From an uncultured Clostridia bacterium (GTDB lineage: Bacteria; Bacillota; Clostridia; Oscillospirales; CAG-272), in assembly GCA_937894775.1 (NCBI GenBank), contig CALAXC010000283.1, positions 1 through 7,996 of the forward strand: a stretch of DNA of 7,996 nt, read 5' to 3'. A program made the position numbers and the translations under genes. The notes beneath the pieces were generated by a model. It was not told the origin of the DNA, searched no databases, and worked only from the letters and a program-made list of their open reading frames with translations. This document shows positions 1 to 6,114 of this stretch, piece after piece (positions within the stretch are counted from its first letter, which is position 1; each line of letters opens with the position of its first letter).

Positions 1-8
1 ATGGTCAT
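1..8 (-). CDS. Possible start of the next gene (two codons and part of a third visible)
   Basis: An ATG at 8-6 is preceded on the minus strand by AAAGAGG (24-18) with 9 nt spacing, 28 nt after the symporter stop, with no terminator in between. This would be a further operon gene, but too little is visible to say what it encodes. Confidence 0.3.
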
Positions 9-36
9 TGTAGTGTACCTCTTTCTTTATGATTTT

Positions 37-1611
37 TTAATTATTTTTATGTAGGGTTTCTTTATCGAGCATATCAAGCGAGTCTGCCACGTCAATCATG
101 GTAAGCTGCCAGCCCGAAACACTGCACGCAGTTCCCGGAAAATCAGTGATCATATCCACAACAATAACAATACCCATTGCTTCCAGGGGAATGCCAAGCT
201 GTGCAAATGCAATGGTGTAACACATCACGCCGCCACCGGGTACAGGCGGAGTCGCAATGGAAAGCAAAAGGTTTGTGATGAATGCGATAATGAGAAACGA
301 CGGGGTGATAGGAACGCCGTACAGCGCTGCCATGGTTAACTCAATGCCGGTAAGGTTAGCAATGCCTGCGGGATCAAACAAAACCTGTCCCAAAGGGATT
401 CCAAACTCTACGAGGGTTTTGTCAATGCCGAGCTTTTTGTTTGCGTCACGAACGTTCGTGCCGAATGCGGCAGCCGAAGATGCGGTGGTAAGAGCGATCA
501 CGAATGTCTGCCACGTCTTTTTCAGCAGCAAAGCAGGCGAAACCTTTTTCGTAACGGCAACCCGCAGAAGATTGAGCACGTAGAATGCCGCAAGCAACAG
601 CAGGATCAACGCAAGCATCTTCCAAGAGTTCAGAATGGCGCCGAGATTGCCGCCCGAGATCATTCCCGTAAAGAGAACGAATATCAAGATCGGCAACGTA
701 GAGGATAGTCCTGACATAATCGTTTGAACGATAGAGTCAAGCTGTTGTATGAGACTGAAAACACCGTTCACTCTCGACGACAGCACAAGCATTGCAAGTC
801 CGACAATGATAGCAATGAAGATAAGCTGCAGAGTATGTCCCGTTACAAAAGGTTCAAACAGGTTCGACGGAATGATGTCATAGATCAGATCGAGGATCTC
901 CGAGAACCCCGATGCTTCGCCGCCGCCCCACTGTATGGGAAAGAACAGGCTTCCGAGTGCTGTCATAAAGGCACCGACCAATACCACATGCAAAAGAATG
1001 GCTTTGATCGTCTTGCTTCCGATCTTGCCGAGGGTTTCCATATTGCCCATCGAGCAGATACTGCTGAGAATAGACAGAAAGACCAGCGGAACCGATACCG
1101 CCGTGATCAGTCCCATAAAGGCATCGGTTACAGGTGTCAGCACGTAATCGTTTGCCCCCGTCCTGATCCCGTCGGGCAGGAAATTCAAGGCGATACCCGC
1201 AATCAGCGCAAGTCCGATGGCACCGATCATTTTGACCGTACCGGACAGCGACTTTTTCTTGGGCATAAAGAGGATGTAGTTTTTGCCGTTTTTATAGCTC
1301 CATGTGGGGGCAAGACCGATGCTTGCGAGCAGACCCCGGATCACATCATCTTCTTCGCCCGGTTTGTCAAAAGGATCGAAGGATTCCTCTTCGACCACGA
1401 CTTCGACCTTGATGGAGGATAAGCGTTTTACGCATCTGACCTTGAAGCTTGCTTCTTCTCCAAACCTGTTTTGATACTCAAGCAGTACTTCTTCAAATGT
1501 GAACTTGATGCGGATAGCCTCGCGCCGATCAACACCTGCCGACGCGAGAAACTTTCCGACTTCCTCACACGCAAGGTCTATATTGCTGTTTGAAAAATTT
1601 GATTCTTTCAA
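37..1611 (-). CDS. Dicarboxylate/amino acid:cation symporter-family (DAACS) transporter with N-terminal GHKL-like domain
   Basis: A 524-residue secondary transporter, larger than the ~400-430 residues usual for the family. Residues 1-118 form a soluble domain (a FEEVLLEY helix at 39-46, strands, then EESFDP at 75-80) resembling the C-terminal domain of the preceding ABC ATPase. Residues about 121-515 carry the GltPh-like membrane fold: the Ser-rich hairpin TASSAAAFGTN (376-386), TM7 PLGQVLFDPAGIA (406-418), the second hairpin TPPVPGGGV (454-462) and TM8 DMITDFPGTACSVSG (486-500). By visual alignment to GltPh, the substrate Asp is kept (Asp490) but the side-chain Arg is Gly493, and the sodium-site motif NMDGT reads FDPAG. 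The substrate is therefore probably not glutamate or aspartate. A neutral amino acid or cystine (TcyP-like branch) is possible. It starts with TTG 17 nt after the ATPase stop and is visibly more GC-rich than the rest of the operon. Confidence 0.88.
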   Translation of the reverse strand: MKESNFSNSNIDLACEEVGKFLASAGVDRREAIRIKFTFEEVLLEYQNRFGEEASFKVRCVKRLSSIKVEVVVEEESFDPFDKPGEEDDVIRGLLASIGLAPTWSYKNGKNYILFMPKKKSLSGTVKMIGAIGLALIAGIALNFLPDGIRTGANDYVLTPVTDAFMGLITAVSVPLVFLSILSSICSMGNMETLGKIGSKTIKAILLHVVLVGAFMTALGSLFFPIQWGGGEASGFSEILDLIYDIIPSNLFEPFVTGHTLQLIFIAIIVGLAMLVLSSRVNGVFSLIQQLDSIVQTIMSGLSSTLPILIFVLFTGMISGGNLGAILNSWKMLALILLLLAAFYVLNLLRVAVTKKVSPALLLKKTWQTFVIALTTASSAAAFGTNVRDANKKLGIDKTLVEFGIPLGQVLFDPAGIANLTGIELTMAALYGVPITPSFLIIAFITNLLLSIATPPVPGGGVMCYTIAFAQLGIPLEAMGIVIVVDMITDFPGTACSVSGWQLTMIDVADSLDMLDKETLHKNN

Positions 1612-1615
1612 CTTA

Positions 1616-1623
1616 CCACCTCC
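1616..1623 (-). promoter_or_regulatory. Ribosome binding site fixing the TTG start of the symporter
   Basis: On the minus strand GGAGGTGG lies just upstream of a TTG at 1611, with GGAGG 7 nt from it. The same frame reaches a TAA a few codons upstream without any ATG or GTG, so TTG is the supported start. Confidence 0.8.
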
Positions 1624-1628
1624 GTTAG

Positions 1629-2720
1629 TTATTTTATCTTAACTGTAACGAGGTTTGTAAATCCGTCTTCGTTAATTTCTGCATAGTCGATACTTTCCGA
1701 TGCATTTTCCGCAATGGCAAGCGAAATAACATTAGGGGTATTTCGTACATCAAAATGTTCTCCGTCATATTTTAGAGACATTGAAAGTGTTTCTTCTTCC
1801 TGAGAGTATTCAAAAGCTACACTTAAGTTAAACTCATCATCAAGTTTCGGAAGAAGACATTGCACAACAAGTTCTTCAAATACCGACTGTGCGCGGTAAA
1901 TGGTTTTCTGCGGAACCTGATTTCGTCTGCCGAATTCTTCGAGGGAAGTATTAAAGCCGATAAAGTCAAAATCCTTTGATGTGATAAGATTTTCAAATAC
2001 TTTAAGGTGCTTAATAAATCTGATTGTCTTTTCTCGCTTTGGATTATCGAAGATTTCTTCAGGTGTTCCGTCTTCATAAACACCGCCTTCATCCATATAG
2101 AAAACTCTGTTTGCAATTTCTCTTGCAAATCGCATTTCGTGAGTTACTATCATTAAAGTCAAGCCTTTTTTTGCAAGGTCTTTAATTACCGCCTGAACTT
2201 CACCGACCATTGTTGGATCGAGCGCCGATGTAGGCTCATCAAGGAGTATTATTTCGGGTTCCATTGCGAGTGCTCTTGCTATGGCAACACGCTGTTTCTG
2301 ACCGCCTGAAAGCTCATCGGGATAGTTAAAGGCTTTATCTGCAAGACCAACTGTGCGAAGAAGCTCCATACCGTCGTCATAAGCATCCTGCTTTGATTTT
2401 CCAAGTAAGTCCATAGGTGCTGCCATAATGTTTTCAATAATGTTCATGTGGTTAAACAAATTGAAGGATTGGAACACCATACCCATCTTCTGACGGATTT
2501 TGTTTATGTTACATTTTTTGTCGGTAATTCGCTCACCGTTAACGAAAATATCGCCGGAAGTGGGAGTTTCAAGCATATTGATACATCTGATAAGGGTTGA
2601 TTTACCGGTGCCTGAAGGACCAATAATAGAAATGACATCGCCCTTATGAATATGAACATTTACATCCTTTAAGGGAGTAACATTTGCATATTCTTTCTTT
2701 AAGTGATTTATCTTAATCAT
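1629..2720 (-). CDS. Amino acid ABC transporter ATP-binding protein with extra C-terminal domain
   Basis: Cytoplasmic ATPase (GlnQ/HisP type) of the importer whose permease is encoded by the overlapping upstream gene (ATGA overlap). Motifs are complete: Walker A GPSGTGKST (34-42), Q-loop Gln84, signature LSGGQ (137-141), Walker B IILLDE (157-162), D-loop SALD (165-168) and switch His194. Family members usually end near residue 240, and this protein does so recognisably at FIKHL. It then continues about 123 residues to 363. The extension has a helix ending in VFEELVVQ (280-287), alternating strands and DGEHFD (319-324), then a helix and a final strand NLVTVKI. This order resembles HATPase_c_2/SpoIIAB-like GHKL domains, but the N-box Asn and the G-box glycines are missing, so ATP binding there is doubtful. 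A similar domain begins the next gene. The ribosome binding site is a G-rich AAAGGGGG. Confidence 0.93.
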   Translation of the reverse strand: MIKINHLKKEYANVTPLKDVNVHIHKGDVISIIGPSGTGKSTLIRCINMLETPTSGDIFVNGERITDKKCNINKIRQKMGMVFQSFNLFNHMNIIENIMAAPMDLLGKSKQDAYDDGMELLRTVGLADKAFNYPDELSGGQKQRVAIARALAMEPEIILLDEPTSALDPTMVGEVQAVIKDLAKKGLTLMIVTHEMRFAREIANRVFYMDEGGVYEDGTPEEIFDNPKREKTIRFIKHLKVFENLITSKDFDFIGFNTSLEEFGRRNQVPQKTIYRAQSVFEELVVQCLLPKLDDEFNLSVAFEYSQEEETLSMSLKYDGEHFDVRNTPNVISLAIAENASESIDYAEINEDGFTNLVTVKIK

Positions 2721-5671
2721 CTTACAACCCCCTTTAATATGTTTTTATTCTTTCTTCTCTTTGGCTCTGTTTTCTTTCTTAAAATGCCAAGGAGTCCTGC
2801 TATAATCCAAGTGATTGCAAAGTAAATTACTGCAACTGCAATAAGCGGGAAGAAAGCTTCGTATGTATTACCTCTGATAATATCTCCCATTTTGGTTAAG
2901 TCGTTTACTGCTATATAACCAACAACGGATGTTGCTTTTATGAGGTTTACAATTTCACCCGAATATGCCGGCACAAACATCTTCATTGCCTGCGGCAGAA
3001 TGATTCTGAAAAATGTTCTGTTTCTTGAATAGCCGAGAGCATATGCAGCTTCAAGTTGTCCGTTGTCAACCCCCGATACTGTTAAAGCAAGGTTATCATA
3101 AACAAATGAGCCGAAGGTCAGTATAAAGCCGACGATTGCAACTACAATTCCACTCATATCGGGAGAAGTGAATACCACATAGAACAAAAGCATAAGTACA
3201 ACGAGCGTAGGTGTGCCTGCAATGATTGTGGAATACACTTTTGCTATTCCTTTAGCAAGTTTAGAGAGCCACTTCTTCTTGCTGCGTGCCGCCATATAAA
3301 GCGCAAAGCCAAGTAGTGTTCCGCCGAGAACGGAGAACAAGCTTATAATCATTGTGGTGCAAATACCCTCTACAATCAGCTTCCATCTTTGCTCTCTTAC
3401 AAAGGTTTTTTCAAAGCTCTCCTTAATGGATAACATAAAGTTATCAAATCCTGACCTTTCGCATTTTGCCATAACAACTTCTGCGTTCATATAAGGATTG
3501 GAGAAGTTTACACTTTCTTTTCTTTCAGGCGTCATATAAAGTCCGCCACAAACAAGGTCATATTTTTCACTTGCCAAGCCTGCAAGTCCTGATGCAAAGG
3601 AAACATCCGAGATATTTACATTGTAGCCATATTCCTTACAGAACATATAAAGGACTTCAATTTCAAATCCCACAGGTTTTCCTTTATACATATATACAAA
3701 AGGCTTTCTTGTTGTGTCGATAGATACATTAAGTGTCTTTTCGTTTGCCTTAAGTTCTTCTAATGCAATAGTCTCTTCCGGCTCTGTTTCGCCATACCAT
3801 TTATCTATGAGTTTCTCTGTTGTGCCATCGCTATCGAGCTTTGCCAAAAACTCGTTCATCTGTGCCTGAAGTGCATCGCCACCGTCATTTTTCTGGAATC
3901 CAAACCCGATTTCCACAGAATATGCGGGAACTGTGATACATTTAAGGCTCTTGTCTGTTCGTGCAACAGAGTTAAAGTTTGGTCTATCAAGCATAATTCC
4001 GTCAACTTTGCCTTGCTTTAAGGCAACAAGAACATCAGAGAAGTTGTTAAACTCTTTGATTTTTGCGTTCGGGAACTGCTCTTTAGAATATCCACCGTAT
4101 AGTGAGCCTGTAACAACACCGAGTGTTGCGCTGTTAAACTGCGAAAGGTCATCTGCACCTGCTTCACTTCTTATAATTACAGCAAGATCTTCTACGTGGT
4201 AAACATCAGAAAAGTCCATACTTTCTTTTCTTTCATCGGTTATGGTAATGCCCGATATACCAAGGTCATATCTTCCTGACCCAACACCGCTGAGAATAGC
4301 TGCAAATTCTGTATCTTCAAACTTAATATTATAGCCGTATTCTTTGGCAAAGGCAATAATAAATTCAATATCAAAGCCGACAAATTTATTGTTTTTAAGA
4401 TATACAAACGGCTTAGAGGCAGAATTTATGGCAACTTTAATTGTGCCCTTTGTTCCATTTAAGTTTTCATAGGATGCAAACTCTGTCGGTTCTTTCGCAC
4501 CAAACCATTTTTCTTCCAACGCTTTAAGCGTTCCGTCTGCACTTATCGTGGCAATAAACTCATTAACCTCGTTCTGAAGCTCAAGTTTTTTGCCCTTTTG
4601 GAATATAAGTCCATAATTACTTTTATCAATAGGCTCATCAATGCGGTCAACTGCCTGACCTTCCCAAAGCATTGATGTATATAAGGATTCATCACAGCCA
4701 AAAGCATCTATTTTGTTACTGTTAAGTGCTGCAATCATATCTGATATTGAATTAAATTCCATATATTCTGCGTCAGGAACAAGCTTTGGCATCATAACTG
4801 CCTGAATAGATGCTGTCATAACACCTACTTTTTTACCCGCAAGGTCAGAAAGTGTACTCCCTGCATTATCCTGTCCTTTTGTTACCATCACAACGGGACT
4901 TTCATAATAAGAAACGGTGAAATTCATCTCTTCCCGACGCTCGTCAGTAACCGTAATGCCACCGATGGCAATGTCATATTTGTTTGAAGCAATACCACCA
5001 AGTTTTGCTTCAAAGTCAACAGGAGCAAAGTTGAGTTTGTATCCGTACTCTTTTGCAAAAGCAATCATAATCTCCACATCAAAACCCCTTGCAATATCTT
5101 CAGAAACAAAGCTCAAAGGCATATCGGAATTGGAAACAGCGACCGTTAAGATACCGTTTTCTCCGCTTAATGTACTGTAATCCTCAAACTCTGTAGGTTT
5201 TCTTCCGGATAACCATTTTTCGGCAAGCGTCTCTATGCCACCGTTGGATTTCATATCTGTAATGAATTCGTCCAGCTCGCCCTTAACTTTCTTTGCCATC
5301 CCACTTTCAGACAACATAAAAGCATAGCTGACGGTAGTGTTGTTGTCACTCTGTATAGACTTGTATCCCTCTCTTTCCCAACCGACAGCTGAATAGTAAG
5401 CACTGTCGAGAAGGAAGCCGTCTATCTTATCTGCATCTAAACTCAAAATAAGATTTGCGACGTCTGCAAACTGGAATTTCTCACTGTCGGGAAACAATTC
5501 TTGTGTTAATCTGTCATATTCACTTCCCGTAAGAACACCAAGTTTTGCATCCTTAAAATCTTCAAATGTTTGAAATTCCTTTTTCTGTTCTGTCTTACCG
5601 CTGCACCCTGCGAAAAGACCAACTACCATAAGAAGTGCAAACAGCAAACATAAAAGTTTTTTAATCTTCAT
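2717..5671 (-). CDS. Lipoprotein fusion: tandem amino-acid-binding domains plus ABC permease
   Basis: A 984-residue membrane subunit of a polar amino acid ABC importer with its own receptors. Residues 1-23 are a lipoprotein signal ending in LFAGC (Cys23). Residues 37 to about 738 are bacterial solute-binding (SBP family 3) repeats. First lobes start at 174, 410 and 646 (period 236) and second lobes at about 37, 275 and 510. Ligand-contact residues seen in LAO/HisJ proteins appear conserved: Arg in T-D/P-E-R (245, 481, 717) and Asp in the second lobes (89, 327, 562). Residues about 741-984 are a HisM/GlnP-type permease with five membrane segments, the coupling motif EAA-x3-G with I-x-LP (874-894), and a Lys/Arg-rich cytoplasmic tail. 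Single fused receptors are known from GlnP, but here the lobe order is out of register. The start has AAGGAGG upstream and overlaps the previous gene by 11 nt. The end overlaps the ATPase gene by 4 nt (ATGA). The substrate is probably a polar amino acid and cannot be fixed further. Confidence 0.93.
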   Translation of the reverse strand: MKIKKLLCLLFALLMVVGLFAGCSGKTEQKKEFQTFEDFKDAKLGVLTGSEYDRLTQELFPDSEKFQFADVANLILSLDADKIDGFLLDSAYYSAVGWEREGYKSIQSDNNTTVSYAFMLSESGMAKKVKGELDEFITDMKSNGGIETLAEKWLSGRKPTEFEDYSTLSGENGILTVAVSNSDMPLSFVSEDIARGFDVEIMIAFAKEYGYKLNFAPVDFEAKLGGIASNKYDIAIGGITVTDERREEMNFTVSYYESPVVMVTKGQDNAGSTLSDLAGKKVGVMTASIQAVMMPKLVPDAEYMEFNSISDMIAALNSNKIDAFGCDESLYTSMLWEGQAVDRIDEPIDKSNYGLIFQKGKKLELQNEVNEFIATISADGTLKALEEKWFGAKEPTEFASYENLNGTKGTIKVAINSASKPFVYLKNNKFVGFDIEFIIAFAKEYGYNIKFEDTEFAAILSGVGSGRYDLGISGITITDERKESMDFSDVYHVEDLAVIIRSEAGADDLSQFNSATLGVVTGSLYGGYSKEQFPNAKIKEFNNFSDVLVALKQGKVDGIMLDRPNFNSVARTDKSLKCITVPAYSVEIGFGFQKNDGGDALQAQMNEFLAKLDSDGTTEKLIDKWYGETEPEETIALEELKANEKTLNVSIDTTRKPFVYMYKGKPVGFEIEVLYMFCKEYGYNVNISDVSFASGLAGLASEKYDLVCGGLYMTPERKESVNFSNPYMNAEVVMAKCERSGFDNFMLSIKESFEKTFVREQRWKLIVEGICTTMIISLFSVLGGTLLGFALYMAARSKKKWLSKLAKGIAKVYSTIIAGTPTLVVLMLLFYVVFTSPDMSGIVVAIVGFILTFGSFVYDNLALTVSGVDNGQLEAAYALGYSRNRTFFRIILPQAMKMFVPAYSGEIVNLIKATSVVGYIAVNDLTKMGDIIRGNTYEAFFPLIAVAVIYFAITWIIAGLLGILRKKTEPKRRKNKNILKGVVR
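3458..5563 (-). repeat. Coding repeat: three-fold solute-binding array, out of register
   Basis: This is the repeat structure inside the receptor-permease gene. In transcription order: a lone second lobe (5563-5153), a first plus second lobe (5152-4445), another first plus second lobe (4444-3737), then a lone first lobe (3736-3458) running straight into the permease. Markers of the first lobe are K-E-Y-G-Y, T-x-T-D-E-R and M-x-F. Markers of the second lobe are G-V-x-T-G/A, K-I/V-D and a later D. Each second lobe ends in a helix with E-K-W or D-K-W. Linkers repeat as PTEFEDYSTL, PTEFASYENL and PEETIALEEL. The copies are well diverged at DNA level, so this is an old amplification. Confidence 0.85.
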
Positions 5672-5921
5672 TTTTATCCTCCTTCAAAGATTCCTTTCTA
5701 CGATTTTTCTCGTTTTGACAGATACTATAAAGCGGTTCTGTTGTCGCTTTCCCTGCTATGTTCTGAACATAATCATCCTGCCTGAAGTTTGAAAAGGCAC
5801 AATAAAAGCAATCATGTTCACAACTTCCATAACAAGGATTAGCATCTTTTTCCCACAAGGAACAACTATCTATCTCGGATACAACAAGATAACCATTATC
5901 GTCATACTTTTTATCCTTCAC
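5661..5921 (-). CDS. Small cysteine-rich protein with CX3CX2C motif, unknown function
   Basis: An 86-residue protein that I do not recognise. It starts with GTG at 5921, supported by AAAGGAGG (5936-5929) with 7 nt spacing. It has six cysteines: Cys20, Cys30, Cys34, Cys38, Cys41 and Cys68. Four of them are packed in CYGSCEHDCFYC (30-41). The CEHDCFYC part matches the CX3CX2C pattern with an aromatic before the last Cys that radical SAM enzymes use to hold a 4Fe-4S cluster. The protein is far too short for a radical SAM barrel, and its tail (69-86) is highly charged. It has no signal peptide or membrane segment, so a cytoplasmic metal or Fe-S binding role is plausible but unproven. Its last 11 nt overlap the start of the receptor-permease gene, whose ribosome binding site lies inside it, so translation is coupled. 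It could instead be a remnant of a longer radical SAM gene. Confidence 0.75.
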   Translation of the reverse strand: MKDKKYDDNGYLVVSEIDSCSLWEKDANPCYGSCEHDCFYCAFSNFRQDDYVQNIAGKATTEPLYSICQNEKNRRKESLKEDKNED

Positions 5922-5951
5922 TATTACGCCTCCTTTGGTGTTTAAAAAACC

Positions 5952-5969
5952 TACAATTGCAAAATTGTA
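5952..5969. repeat. Short inverted repeat in the operon leader
   Basis: TACAATT (5952-5958) and AATTGTA (5963-5969) form a perfect 7-bp inverted repeat around GCAA. It lies between the probable -10 region and the ribosome binding site of the first operon gene, so it could be an operator near the transcription start or a weak leader hairpin. No T-run follows, so it is not a terminator. Confidence 0.4.
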
Positions 5970-5978
5970 ATACTTATA

Positions 5979-5986
5979 ATAATATA
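5979..5986 (-). promoter_or_regulatory. Probable -10 region of the transporter operon
   Basis: On the minus strand the AT-rich stretch contains overlapping -10-like hexamers, TATATT (5986-5981) and TATTAT (5984-5979), about 25 nt downstream of the repeat pair. No good -35 hexamer is visible, as expected for an activator-dependent promoter. This would start transcription near 5972 and give a leader of about 50 nt. The exact hexamer cannot be fixed in such AT-rich sequence. Confidence 0.4.
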
Positions 5987-6006
5987 AATTTAATTAAAAA
6001 TGTTGA

Positions 6007-6044
6007 TTTTGGCATACATTGTATGTTTTTTGGCATAAATTGCA
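6007..6044 (-). promoter_or_regulatory. Tandem direct repeat, probable LytTR operator
   Basis: Two copies of a 17-nt unit lie at 6007-6023 and 6028-6044. On the plus strand they read TTTTGGCATACATTGTA and TTTTGGCATAAATTGCA, matching at 15 of 17 positions. The period is exactly 21 bp, two helical turns. LytTR-domain regulators such as AgrA and ComE bind pairs of imperfect ~9-bp repeats with this period, and a LytTR regulator is encoded about 1.3 kb away. The pair sits upstream of the probable promoter of the transporter operon. That it is bound by this regulator is inference. The first copy also contains a small palindrome, CATAC-ATT-GTATG (6013-6025), so a dimeric regulator of another family is possible. 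Confidence 0.7.
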
Positions 6045-6074
6045 GTTTTTATAAAAATAACCCTTGACAAGCAC

Positions 6075-6100
6075 AAAAAAACTCTCCCGAAGGAGAGTTT
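6075..6100 (-). terminator. Rho-independent terminator after the kinase gene
   Basis: On the minus strand a perfect 9-bp stem AAACTCTCC/GGAGAGTTT encloses a TTCG tetraloop closed by C-G, followed by a run of T (seven in total with the stem end). It begins 14 nt after the kinase stop. It separates the two-component genes from the transporter operon, so the latter needs its own promoter. Confidence 0.93.
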
Positions 6101-6114
6101 CTAAATTTATTCTT

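Noticed and set aside
724..1422. Long open frame (232 codons) on the plus strand opposite the symporter gene
   Set aside because: It lies wholly antisense to a well-supported transporter gene in GC-richer sequence where antisense frames stay open. Its translation is rich in Arg, Asp and His with no recognisable domain.
1823..2128. Open frame of 101 codons on the minus strand inside the ABC ATPase gene
   Set aside because: It is an out-of-frame shadow of the ATPase, which has complete motifs in its own frame.
5799..5834. Annotating the 86-residue protein as a radical SAM enzyme
   Set aside because: Only the cysteine motif fits. The protein ends about 45 residues later and cannot hold the catalytic barrel.
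6064..6069. TTGACA on the plus strand resembling a -35 box
   Set aside because: No -10 hexamer follows at a suitable distance, the terminator for the minus-strand kinase gene lies directly after it, and no plus-strand gene follows.
5922..6074. Possible riboswitch or T-box leader before the amino acid transporter operon
   Set aside because: The predicted leader is only about 50 nt and AT-rich, with no long conserved stems and no antiterminator/terminator pair.
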